Positions 1-8,470 of a stretch of DNA of 64,000 nt are shown here, one piece after another; position 1 is the stretch's first letter; each line of letters begins with the position of its first letter. This DNA comes from Shewanella saliphila. Its GTDB lineage: Bacteria; Pseudomonadota; Gammaproteobacteria; Enterobacterales; Shewanellaceae. Location: positions 1-64,000 of the forward strand of contig NZ_BMQV01000016.1 in the NCBI RefSeq assembly GCF_014648295.1. Direction: 5' to 3'. The notes under the pieces are model-generated. The model searched no databases. It saw only the letters and a program-made list of their open reading frames with translations, and was not told where the DNA came from. The translations under genes and the position numbers were made by a program.

Positions 1-118
1 TTCCTTCAGACCCTGCCGTTGGCCAGCAACGCCCTTGCCATTCGGATTATCTTCCCCTCAGTCGGGGTGATTCAGGTTTCTTTCAACCTGACGGGTTTGC
101 CAGCTTCGCTGGGCAAAC
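1..118 (-). mobile_element. 5' end of a group IIC-like intron, cut by the window edge
   Basis: Read on the minus strand from 118 leftwards, the segment opens with GTTTGCCCAGC, a variant of the GTGYGCCC(A/G)GC start of bacterial group II introns. It then shows the short hairpin around GGTTGAAAGAAACC, and near position 1 the block GTCTGAAGGAA. The same three blocks, in the same order, are known in domain I of the Oceanobacillus iheyensis group IIC intron (GUGUGCCCGGC, GGGUGAGAGUCCC, AUCUGAAGGAAGC), compared here from memory. The intron start lies two bases after a perfect palindromic terminator (121-152), which is the target class IIC introns prefer. The reverse transcriptase/maturase, if present, lies outside the window. 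Class is inferred from resemblance. Confidence 0.72.
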
Positions 119-120
119 AA

Positions 121-152
121 AAAAATACCGATAACATGTTATCGGTATTTTT
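121..152. terminator. Perfect 32-bp palindromic terminator after the DUF3718 gene
   Basis: The 32 bases are identical to their reverse complement, centred between 136 and 137. The arms carry ATACCGATAAC and end in five A/T pairs, so the hairpin works as an intrinsic terminator on either strand. It follows the minus-strand gene at 199-585 and abuts the intron start at 118. A second weaker stem (GTTAACC at 154-160 with GGTTAAC at 172-178) lies between the gene and this palindrome. Confidence 0.8.
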
Positions 153-198
153 AGTTAACCCGGTCAATATCGGTTAACACTTTATCGTCTGATTAAGA

Positions 199-585
199 TT
201 AGCCACCAACGCGGTCTTTAATCGCTGCAGTGATAGGGCCGCCATCATGACCATTGGCCGCGGCCCAGTCTAAAATGGTTGTGCCGTCAGCCTCTGGGGC
301 TGCTAAGTCAGACGATGGCATACGTTTTGCGATAAACTCACCGACATCATTAGCACTTGAATTGTAGGCAGTACGCAATAAACTGCTGCCATCACAAGAA
401 ATGCTTGAATAAACATTACGTAGTTTAACGCGACTTTCTTTTAACTTTTTACGTAAGCGGTTTTTGTCGTCTGATTGTACATAGTCACAAATGTTTGCTA
501 CTAATTGTTCTGTATTGGCAACAGCAGGGGCTGACACAGAAGATGCTGCAATCAGGGCCGCAATAGCCACAGGCAATAGGCGCAT
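199..585 (-). CDS. DUF3718 family secreted protein
   Basis: This is a 128-residue protein of unknown function. It begins with a signal peptide (MRLLPVAIAALIAASSVSA, likely cut after AVA), so it is exported, probably to the periplasm. The mature part has two cysteines (in NICDY and ISCDG) that could form a disulfide, then a conserved-looking stretch LLRTAYNSSANDVGEFIAKR typical of DUF3718 as I remember it; the tail TTILDWAAANG resembles a single ankyrin-like helix pair. The ATG at 585 is chosen because AAAGGAG sits seven bases upstream and it opens the signal peptide, although the frame stays open 14 codons further. It lies downstream of folA on the same strand and ends at the terminator at 121-152. 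Confidence 0.7.
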   Translation of the reverse strand: MRLLPVAIAALIAASSVSAPAVANTEQLVANICDYVQSDDKNRLRKKLKESRVKLRNVYSSISCDGSSLLRTAYNSSANDVGEFIAKRMPSSDLAAPEADGTTILDWAAANGHDGGPITAAIKDRVGG

Positions 586-681
586 CTGACTCTCCTTTAT
601 CTGTTTATTGTTATATAGCTTGTACACGCAGAGCGTTAAACTCCACAGATATACAAAAATCTCAGGGTTTACGTGATTAAT

Positions 682-1164
682 TTAACATTTTTTCACGAGT
701 GTGTTAAAGCTATATTGCAATCCTTTGTCGTTTGTTAAGCTTTCTGAATTCTCTAAAACCCACGATCCGTCATCCCAAACCGGAAATACCGTATCGCCAT
801 CAACATCTAAATCAATCATAGTTAAGTACAATACGTCAGCTTGAGGCAGCAATTGTTCGTAAAGTTGACCGCCGCCAATAACAACGACTTCAGCACAATC
901 ACCTGCGGCTTTGAGTGCAGCATCAAAGTCGGTAACACAGGTCACACCATCAATGGTCAGCAGAGGATTACGACTAATCACAATATTGTGACGCCCAGGT
1001 AAAGGTCGACCGATTGACTCATAAGTTTTGCGCCCCATGATCACCGGCTTAGAAAGTGTCATAGCCTTAAAATGGCGTAAGTCTTCCGGTAAATGCCATG
1101 GCATTTTGTTGTCCTTACCTATGACTCTATTGTTTGCCATAGCGGCAATCATTGCGATACGCAT
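682..1164 (-). CDS. folA: Dihydrofolate reductase
   Basis: A 160-residue cytoplasmic enzyme that reduces dihydrofolate to tetrahydrofolate with NADPH, feeding thymidylate, purine and methionine synthesis. The length and landmarks match the E. coli enzyme: MIAAMANNRVIG at the start, MPWHLPEDL with the catalytic acid Asp28 (Asp27 in E. coli), VIMGRKTYESIGRPLPGR for the cofactor site, and VVIGGGQLYEQ for the NADPH phosphate/glycine loop. It lies 74 bases after yjjB and may be co-transcribed with it or have its own promoter. Nothing in the sequence suggests a resistance variant. Identification is firm. Confidence 0.97.
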   Translation of the reverse strand: MRIAMIAAMANNRVIGKDNKMPWHLPEDLRHFKAMTLSKPVIMGRKTYESIGRPLPGRHNIVISRNPLLTIDGVTCVTDFDAALKAAGDCAEVVVIGGGQLYEQLLPQADVLYLTMIDLDVDGDTVFPVWDDGSWVLENSESLTNDKGLQYSFNTLVKKC

Positions 1165-1238
1165 TGAGTTAAATCCTTATTATCTCGAGGAGTAAACGAA
1201 CAGATAGGTTTACTGAACATGCCGCTCAGTATATCAAC

Positions 1239-1709
1239 TTAAATAATTGGTCTGGTACGGTAATACAGCAGGCTTGGTAATGCTAACCCCACAGCCAGAG
1301 CACCTAGTATAAACACCGTTTTAAGGCCGTTTACAATCACCTGTGCAGTAAGCTCTGGGCTCACTTGGCTTTGAGCCGTTAATTGAATCAGCGCAATCAC
1401 GGTATTAAATGCGTAAGTTCCAGGCACCATAGGAATAATAGCCGCAACGGCATACATCAATGGTGGCGCTAAATGACGCTTAGCAAAACGAATAGTGATA
1501 AGGCCAACGATGGCTGCAGCAACAAACGTAGCCCACTCAATTGGCATAGAAAATTGCAGAAGTACGGTTCTCGAGCTGTGACCAATGGCACCAGCAATTG
1601 CGCAATAAACTAAATAACGTTTAGGTACGTTAAATACCATGGCAAAACCCACTGCGGGAATTGCCGAGAAAAACGCATCATGGAGCAGTAAATTTAAAAA
1701 AGATAACAT
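1239..1709 (-). CDS. yjjB: ThrE-family exporter small subunit, YjjB-like
   Basis: A 156-residue inner-membrane protein with about four or five hydrophobic helices and the PMVPGTYAFN motif of the DUF3815/ThrE_2 half of the threonine/serine exporter family. In E. coli YjjB works with YjjP and has been proposed as a succinate exporter; in other bacteria both halves are fused in a single ThrE protein. Its ATG directly follows the TAG stop of yjjP, so the two are translated together. The substrate cannot be read from the sequence. Confidence 0.88.
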   Translation of the reverse strand: MLSFLNLLLHDAFFSAIPAVGFAMVFNVPKRYLVYCAIAGAIGHSSRTVLLQFSMPIEWATFVAAAIVGLITIRFAKRHLAPPLMYAVAAIIPMVPGTYAFNTVIALIQLTAQSQVSPELTAQVIVNGLKTVFILGALAVGLALPSLLYYRTRPII

Positions 1710-2468
1710 CTAAAAAATACCACCCATTTGCATCGCAATGGTAATGCCAATCACTGACGCGAGAGTCAAAAGAGTTGCATGCCCCCAACGTGATATGCCT
1801 ACATTCATGTGGCCTTTTACCATATCAGAAATGGCATTAATCAACGGAAAGCCTGGCACTAACATGAGCACACTCGCTGCCATTGCGGCTTGAGGAGTTT
1901 GGGTAATAGGCCATAAATAACCCATTTGAGCCACCGCAGTAATAACAAATGCGGTAAGCGAAAAATTGACTAACAAATTGAAATGCCGTGATGCTAAAAA
2001 TAAACGCACCATCATGCCAATAGAGGAAGCAAAAAAGGTAATGATGCTGGCAATTAAGTCACCATCAAATAAGTGACAAAAGCTAGCACAAGACAAGCCA
2101 ATCATTGGGACAACGGCAATTGCTGGGTAAGATTTAGGCTTGATATGCGCTAGGCGTCGTCTGACTTCATTGGCACCATAAATGCCCTTTTCGGTCAGCA
2201 AACAGATGCGCTGCAATTCACATATGACCATCATATTAATGCCATGAGCACGAATGCGTCTCGTGGTGGTAATACAACGGCCATGAACAAGGCTCGTGAG
2301 CACAAGTGCATTGGAAGAAATTGATAATTCAATACTGGCAAGCCCGAGAGCCTTACCAAGACGCTGACTGATCTCTTCAACGAGATCAGACTCAGCACCA
2401 TAGGCCAACAGTAATTGCGCACAGCGAACTACAAGGCGGGTTATATCATTTTGGCTATCTGCGTACAC
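1710..2468 (-). CDS. yjjP: ThrE-family exporter large subunit, YjjP-like
   Basis: A 252-residue protein of the DUF1212/ThrE family. The first 115 residues form a soluble part (AYGAESDLVEEISQRLGKALG, then basic segment TTTRRIRAHG), followed by five hydrophobic helices and the glycine/proline motif MLVPGFPLINAISD. It pairs with the downstream yjjB, with no space between the genes. The start is GTG at 2468, supported by GAGGAT five bases upstream. It follows cgtA by 20 bases on the same strand, so it may be read through from the cgtA transcript. Export of a small organic or amino acid is known for the family; the actual substrate here is not known. Confidence 0.88.
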   Translation of the reverse strand: MYADSQNDITRLVVRCAQLLLAYGAESDLVEEISQRLGKALGLASIELSISSNALVLTSLVHGRCITTTRRIRAHGINMMVICELQRICLLTEKGIYGANEVRRRLAHIKPKSYPAIAVVPMIGLSCASFCHLFDGDLIASIITFFASSIGMMVRLFLASRHFNLLVNFSLTAFVITAVAQMGYLWPITQTPQAAMAASVLMLVPGFPLINAISDMVKGHMNVGISRWGHATLLTLASVIGITIAMQMGGIF

Positions 2469-2488
2469 GATATCCTCAAATGAGCAAA

Positions 2489-3673
<1,185 letters not shown>

Positions 3674-3800
3674 TTATTCTGTAATTATAACCCCAAATCA
3701 CTGGGATTTGCAGGAAAGCGCTGAAGATAGCATTCATCACGATATCGCCTACTGCATATAAACTAAAATCATCAAACTTCACACGGAAATTTAATGATAT

Positions 3801-3835
3801 AAAAAACACAAAAGCCCCACCATAGGCAGGGCTTT
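3801..3835 (-). terminator. Terminator after rpmA
   Basis: On the minus strand AAAGCCC and GGGCTTT pair around an 11-base loop and are followed by a T-rich run (TTGTGTTTTTT). It lies about 20 bases past the rpmA stop and should end or attenuate the rplU-rpmA transcript before cgtA. Confidence 0.82.
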
Positions 3836-3857
3836 CGAGATCTAGCTTTGTAAAGAA

Positions 3858-4115
<258 letters not shown>

Positions 4116-4128
4116 TTAGACTCCTAAA

Positions 4129-4440
4129 TTATGCGTTAATCGCAGTGATTTTAACTTCAGTGAACCACTGACGGTGGCCCATCTTCTTGTCGTGGTGCTT
4201 ACGACGACGGAACTTAACGATAGTTACCTTTTCGCCGCGACCGTGGCTTACTACTTCAGCTACGACTTTACCGCCAGCAACTAAAGGAGCACCAACATGC
4301 ACTGTTTCACCGTCAGCAATCAATAAAACTTGATCGAATTCTACGGTTTCACCAGTAGCAACTTCTAATTTTTCTAAACGAACTGTATGACCTTCAGCAA
4401 CACGGTGTTGCTTTCCGCCACTTTGAAAAACAGCGTACAT
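4129..4440 (-). CDS. rplU: 50S ribosomal protein bL21
   Basis: A 103-residue protein that binds 23S rRNA in the large subunit. [14 protein letters not shown] at the start and the basic [15 protein letters not shown] segment near the end are diagnostic. The start is ATG at 4440, which gives the usual length and has TGGAG upstream; the frame is open nine codons further but those residues are not part of the family. It leads the rplU-rpmA pair from the promoter at 4528-4556. Confidence 0.98.
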   Translation of the reverse strand: MYAVFQSGGKQHRVAEGHTVRLEKLEVATGETVEFDQVLLIADGETVHVGAPLVAGGKVVAEVVSHGRGEKVTIVKFRRRKHHDKKMGHRQWFTEVKITAINA

Positions 4441-4878
4441 AGCTATTTTACTCCAAATGACTAACACGCTAACTCATATTATTGACGAGACTAGGTGCTA
4501 AAAAACTTTTAATGACAATGGGCGCGGATTCTACGCGAAGATTTTGCATCAGGCAAGCCCTAATTTGCATTCAAATAAAAAAGACGACATAACCGCACAC
4601 TATTCATTAATAGCTAATGTGCCTTACCTAAAAATTAGCTAATATATGTTGCGTAAGAGGCTTGCGTAAAACCAAGCATCTTAATGCTTGGTTTTACTTC
4701 ATGCTGAAGCATTGCGAGCTTAAGTTAAGCAATTAAATGCTAAATCTGCGTTATGTAACACAAGCTTAGTAGAATAGATACTTTGAAAAATAGTGGCCAT
4801 ATCCTGTAAGATATGCGCTCAAATTCGATATGACTTATTAAGGGTGCAAACCCTGTCGCCCAACAACCAGAGACTATT
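4441..4878. other. Divergent control region between rplU and ispB
   Basis: This 438-base stretch has no gene. It holds the rplU promoter, a likely ispB promoter (TTGAAA at 4783-4788, 18 bases, TAAGAT at 4807-4812, with TG before it), and a 14-base perfect stem (4666-4679 with 4684-4697, loop CTTA) between them. Two smaller inverted repeats follow: CTTCA/TGAAG and GCTTAA/TTAAGC around 4700-4730. No T-run follows the big stem on the plus strand, so it is not an obvious terminator. Confidence 0.55.
4528..4556 (-). promoter_or_regulatory. Sigma-70 promoter of rplU-rpmA, stringent type
   Basis: On the minus strand, -35 TTGCCT (4551-4556), a 17-base spacer and -10 TAGAAT (4528-4533) precede the GC-rich discriminator CCGCGCCC. 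That discriminator is typical of rRNA and ribosomal-protein promoters repressed by ppGpp. The untranslated leader would be about 80 bases. Confidence 0.75.
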
Positions 4879-5850
4879 ATGGATTTAAACGCCATTCGTC
4901 AACTGGCTGACACTGATATGCAAGCAGTCAATCAGCTGATATATAAACAACTTGAATCTGATGTAGCCTTAATTAACCAACTCGGTTTTTACATCATCAA
5001 TGGCGGCGGTAAGCGTTTACGTCCGTTATTATCAGTATTGGCGGCGAAGGTCGTCGATTATCAAGGTGATCAACACCTTAAACTTGCGGCTATTATCGAA
5101 TTTATTCACACAGCATCTTTGTTACATGACGATGTTGTTGATGAATCTACCTTACGCCGTGGCCGCGAAACCGCCAATGCGTTATTTGGTAATAGTGCCA
5201 GCGTGTTGGTAGGAGACTTCCTGTATACTCGCTCATTTCAAATGATGACCGAACTCGACAGCATGAAAGTGCTCAAAGTGCTTGCGCATACCACCAATAT
5301 TCTTGCTGAAGGTGAAGTTCTGCAGTTAATGAACTGTAATGACCCTAATACCAGCGAAGAAAACTATATGCGGGTGATTTACTGTAAAACAGCCAAGTTG
5401 TTTGAAGCCGCCACTCAACTTGCAGGAGTGCTCGCCAAAGTGACTCCAGAGCAAGAACAAGCCCTTGGCGATTATGGCAAGTTTTTGGGCACCGCATTTC
5501 AGCTCACAGACGACTTGCTCGATTACACCGCCAACGCCGATGAATTAGGCAAAAATATTGGTGATGATTTGGCAGAAGGAAAACCGACACTACCGTTAAT
5601 CTATGCTATGGAACATGGTTCAGATGCGGCTAAAAAGCTCATCCGTGAAGCCATTGAGCAAAGCGATGGCACTAAAGCTATCGATGAGATTTTAACAGCA
5701 TTAGAAGAGTCGGGTGCATTAGCCTACACCGAAGAAAAAGCACAATCAGAAGCTCAAAAAGCCATTGATGCTTTAGCTGTTTTCGCTGACAGCGATTATA
5801 AGCAAGCGTTGATTTCTTTAGCTCACCTATCTGTAAACCGTAATAATTAA
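4879..5850 (+). CDS. ispB: Octaprenyl diphosphate synthase
   Basis: A 323-residue all-alpha prenyltransferase that extends farnesyl diphosphate with isopentenyl diphosphate to make the C40 side chain of ubiquinone and menaquinone. It has the first aspartate-rich motif (LLHDDVVDES, about 82-91), the GGGKRLRP site near residue 41, and the second motif LTDDLLDY (about 214-221) followed by GKNIGDDLAEGK. Length equals the E. coli enzyme. It is divergent from rplU, the same arrangement as in E. coli. Chain length (C40) is inferred from the family and neighbours. Confidence 0.95.
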   Translation: MDLNAIRQLADTDMQAVNQLIYKQLESDVALINQLGFYIINGGGKRLRPLLSVLAAKVVDYQGDQHLKLAAIIEFIHTASLLHDDVVDESTLRRGRETANALFGNSASVLVGDFLYTRSFQMMTELDSMKVLKVLAHTTNILAEGEVLQLMNCNDPNTSEENYMRVIYCKTAKLFEAATQLAGVLAKVTPEQEQALGDYGKFLGTAFQLTDDLLDYTANADELGKNIGDDLAEGKPTLPLIYAMEHGSDAAKKLIREAIEQSDGTKAIDEILTALEESGALAYTEEKAQSEAQKAIDALAVFADSDYKQALISLAHLSVNRNN

Positions 5851-5857
5851 TCGTCAT

Positions 5858-5885
5858 GGCGCATTTAACTGGGGTTGAATGCGCC
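5858..5885. terminator. Hairpin between convergent ispB and ung
   Basis: GGCGCATTTAAC and GTTGAATGCGCC form a 12-pair stem with one G-T pair and a four-base loop. It sits eight bases after the ispB stop and eight before the ung stop. No long T-run follows on either strand, so termination would be weak or factor-assisted. Confidence 0.5.
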
Positions 5886-5892
5886 TAAGCGT

Positions 5893-6555
5893 CTACACTT
5901 GCCAATCAATGGCCTTTTCATTTCTGCTAAGTAAGATTTTGTTAATCTTCGAAAAATGCTGACACCCAAAAAAACCGCGATAAGCCGATAATGGCGACGG
6001 GTGGGGCCCTGTTAAAACCTCATGCTGCGATGCCGTTATTAATCGACCTTTTTTAATTGCATGATTTCCCCAAAATACAAAAATAATTGGCCTAGCTTGG
6101 GCATTTAATAGCTTTAACACTTCATCGGTAAAGGTTTCCCACCCCATTTTTGCATGAGAATGCGCCGCCCCTTGCTCTACCGTTAATACCGTGTTTAACA
6201 GCAATACCCCCTGCTTTGCCCATTTTGTTAACTCGCCATGTTCTGGCAACGTAAAACCGTCAATATCATTGCAAAGCTCTTTATACATATTGGCTAATGA
6301 CGGCGGAGGCTTTATCCCCTTTTTAACCGAAAAAGACAACCCATGCGCTTGATTAGGGCCATGATAAGGATCTTGTCCTAGTATCACCACTCTCACCTCG
6401 TTTAACGGGGTTAAATCAAATGCAGTAAACACTTCGTCACAGGGAGGGTAGATCACTTTACCTTCAGAACGTTGTGAAGCAATAAACTGTTGCAGCTGTT
6501 GATAATAAGGTTGATTAGCTTGTTGTTCTAGCAAGGCCTGCCAACTGTTTAGCAT
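5893..6555 (-). CDS. ung: Uracil-DNA glycosylase, family 1
   Basis: A 220-residue repair enzyme that removes uracil from DNA. The water-activating loop GQDPYHG has its catalytic Asp at residue 62, and the C-terminal loop [13 protein letters not shown] holds the catalytic His. [11 protein letters not shown] and FVFWGNHA are further family motifs. ATG at 6555 gives the normal family length; the frame runs open 80 codons upstream, but that part has no similarity to the family and is mostly the region before the neighbouring gene. It converges with ispB and is divergent from the DUF3144 gene. Confidence 0.96.
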   Translation of the reverse strand: MLNSWQALLEQQANQPYYQQLQQFIASQRSEGKVIYPPCDEVFTAFDLTPLNEVRVVILGQDPYHGPNQAHGLSFSVKKGIKPPPSLANMYKELCNDIDGFTLPEHGELTKWAKQGVLLLNTVLTVEQGAAHSHAKMGWETFTDEVLKLLNAQARPIIFVFWGNHAIKKGRLITASQHEVLTGPHPSPLSAYRGFFGCQHFSKINKILLSRNEKAIDWQV

Positions 6556-6766
6556 CACATTCTCTCTAACACATAATATAAACGGATAAATATGATGCCA
6601 TGACAGGTCGGCAAACACGAGTGTGCAAATAAAGCATTGCTGTTTATTTGAGATGACATGTGCAAGTGTTCTGTCGATTAAGATCTCATTCGTTAATTTT
6701 TTTACCTGATATTTTAAATAGAAATCGTTACACTCGATAGAAACTAACTCACCAAAAGTGGATATG

Positions 6767-7084
6767 ATGTCTGAAGAAAAAACTGAACTCACCATGTATC
6801 AAATAGCTGACCAATTTATTGCTCTTGCCAATCAATTAAGCCAACAAGAAAATGATATTGGCAAAGTCGGTACCGCGATGAGATTTGCATCAGCACGCTA
6901 TAACGCGTTTGAAGCCGCAATTAAGTCAACCGACTTAGCAGCAGAAAAAGACAATGCTCTAGAATGGTTTTCTAGCGAATTTAAAGCCATGCTCAATGAA
7001 AACCTTGATGACCATATTGCTCATCCTCCGGTACCAGCTCAAAAACCAGCTGACGATGGCGTACAAGTATTTAACGGAGAGTAA
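6767..7084 (+). CDS. DUF3144 family protein
   Basis: A small cytoplasmic protein of about 105 residues. The block [34 protein letters not shown] fits the DUF3144 family as I remember it; no function is known. It is mostly helical, with an acidic middle and a proline-rich tail (HPPVPAQKP). ATG at 6767 is chosen; ATG at 6764 and GTG at 6758 are in frame and also possible, and GTGGA just upstream is a weak SD. It ends at the terminator at 7103-7130. Confidence 0.78.
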   Translation: MSEEKTELTMYQIADQFIALANQLSQQENDIGKVGTAMRFASARYNAFEAAIKSTDLAAEKDNALEWFSSEFKAMLNENLDDHIAHPPVPAQKPADDGVQVFNGE

Positions 7085-7102
7085 CGCTCTTTTGTTTACC
7101 AA

Positions 7103-7130
7103 AAAAACCATCTTATTTAAGATGGTTTTT
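7103..7130. terminator. Bidirectional terminator between DUF3144 gene and lysE-like gene
   Basis: AAAAACCATCTTA and TAAGATGGTTTTT pair perfectly around two bases, with A-rich and T-rich flanks. It lies 18 bases after the plus-strand stop and 13 before the minus-strand stop, so it can serve both convergent genes. Confidence 0.88.
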
Positions 7131-7143
7131 TTTCTAGCCAACT

Positions 7144-7761
7144 TTAGGCCAAAGAGTAAATCACTCTTATTGCCAGTAAAATCAGTACCACACCAGACAA
7201 ACGGTCAATTAATTGCGATTTTTCACGCAGCTTAGGCAATACCGCTGCATGTGATAATACAAATGCGATGATGGTGTACCAAAGACCGTCAACCACTAAC
7301 GGAGTAAAAACGATTAACCCCTGACCCACTGTGGTTTGTGCCGCAAGTACAAACTGGCTAAATAATGCTAAAAAAAACAATAAAATTTTAGGGTTGAATA
7401 ATGAAATCGCAATGCCATCACGTGCAGCCTGCCACAAACGGCTCGGCTTACCCGCGGCTAATTTTTGCTGCATTCCTCCTTTAGAACGCAATGACTGAAT
7501 CCCTATCCAGGCCAAATACAGCGCGCCCACTACAGCAATGGCATTAAAAATCATTGGCGAGGCTTTAAGTACTGCTGCTAATCCAAGCAATGTCACTAAC
7601 GCATATACACCGATACCAATCGAGTGCGCCCAGGCACACACCACGCCATGTAAACGACCACCACTCAAAGTATGCCTTACTACCATTGCTAAGCTCGGCC
7701 CTGGCGACATCGCTCCCAAACAACAAATGGCTAATAATCCTAACCAAGCACTAAACGTCAT
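7144..7761 (-). CDS. LysE/RhtB family amino-acid exporter
   Basis: A 205-residue inner-membrane protein with about six hydrophobic helices. The N-terminal LGAMSPGPSLAMVVRHTLSGG is the family signature (SPGPS with following basic residues), and the FNPKILLFFLA motif appears mid-protein. Members export basic or neutral amino acids, homoserine lactone or similar metabolites; the substrate here cannot be told. ATG at 7761 has AGAGGT five bases upstream. It stands alone, converging with the DUF3144 gene. Confidence 0.9.
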   Translation of the reverse strand: MTFSAWLGLLAICCLGAMSPGPSLAMVVRHTLSGGRLHGVVCAWAHSIGIGVYALVTLLGLAAVLKASPMIFNAIAVVGALYLAWIGIQSLRSKGGMQQKLAAGKPSRLWQAARDGIAISLFNPKILLFFLALFSQFVLAAQTTVGQGLIVFTPLVVDGLWYTIIAFVLSHAAVLPKLREKSQLIDRLSGVVLILLAIRVIYSLA

Positions 7762-7853
7762 AACACCTCTATTTTATTTTTAACAACCAATTAAGCGTGC
7801 GCTGCTAATGTAACGCCACTTGTGTATTTGATAAAGCAATAACAGAGAAAACC

Positions 7854-8393
7854 ATGACAACAATGATGATGATATTGTTAGGGATTATTTTTGCAGCAGT
7901 CGCGGGACTCACCTTGGCTAAAATCAAAGGGAAATCAATCCCAACCTTAGTCATTGTAATGTTAGTTATAATGGGTATTTGTTTTGCTGGCGTGCTTGCA
8001 TTTATCAATAAAGGCGAAGATTATCTGGCTTATCAAGCGCTACGTTGGCAACCACTGCAACCAGACACAATTGCCCAATATGTGTCGCAAGGGAAAATCG
8101 TATTCGTGGATATTACCGCCGACTGGTGCGTGCCATGCCAAACGAATAAAGCGAATGTGTTACACCGAGAACAAGTGGTCAATCAATTAAATCAATCTAA
8201 CATTATCCTTATGCAAGGTGACTGGACCCAACCCGATACAGTAATCGAGCAATACATGGGGCAACAATCCGTAGCCGGAACCCCCTTTAATAAAGTATAT
8301 AGCTCCGTTTACCCTGACGGTATTGAACTCCCTAAAGTATTGATGATTGACGACATACACTATGCTTTGTCGCTAGCCCAGCCCCACAATTGA
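7854..8393 (+). CDS. Membrane-anchored thioredoxin-fold protein (DsbD C-terminal-like)
   Basis: A 179-residue protein with two hydrophobic helices (about 4-22 and 31-50), followed by a thioredoxin-like domain with the active site CVPC (Cys92, Cys95) in the context VDITADWCVPCQTNK. This context is typical of the C-terminal gamma domain of DsbD and ScsB, which pass electrons to periplasmic partners. The orientation, domain inside or outside, is not certain; two helices would place both ends on one side. No DsbD membrane core or partner is adjacent. It may be a stand-alone thiol reductase; that is inference. A terminator follows at 8403-8430. Confidence 0.78.
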   Translation: MTTMMMILLGIIFAAVAGLTLAKIKGKSIPTLVIVMLVIMGICFAGVLAFINKGEDYLAYQALRWQPLQPDTIAQYVSQGKIVFVDITADWCVPCQTNKANVLHREQVVNQLNQSNIILMQGDWTQPDTVIEQYMGQQSVAGTPFNKVYSSVYPDGIELPKVLMIDDIHYALSLAQPHN

Positions 8394-8402
8394 TAACAAA
8401 AT

Positions 8403-8430
8403 AAAAAAGACTGCCAAGGCAGTCTTTTTT
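8403..8430. terminator. Bidirectional terminator between thioredoxin gene and TonB receptor
   Basis: A 13-base perfect stem (AAAAAAGACTGCC with its complement) around AA gives A- and T-tracts on both sides. It serves the plus-strand gene ending at 8393 and the minus-strand gene ending at 8471. Confidence 0.9.
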
Positions 8431-8470
8431 ATTAAAAGTAACCGTAAGCACGGTTAACACATCTTAAAGT

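Noticed and set aside
5893..6795. Longer 300-residue version of the uracil-DNA glycosylase
   Set aside because: The extra 80 residues are not part of the family and overlap the promoter region of the neighbouring gene; the ATG at 6555 gives the normal length.
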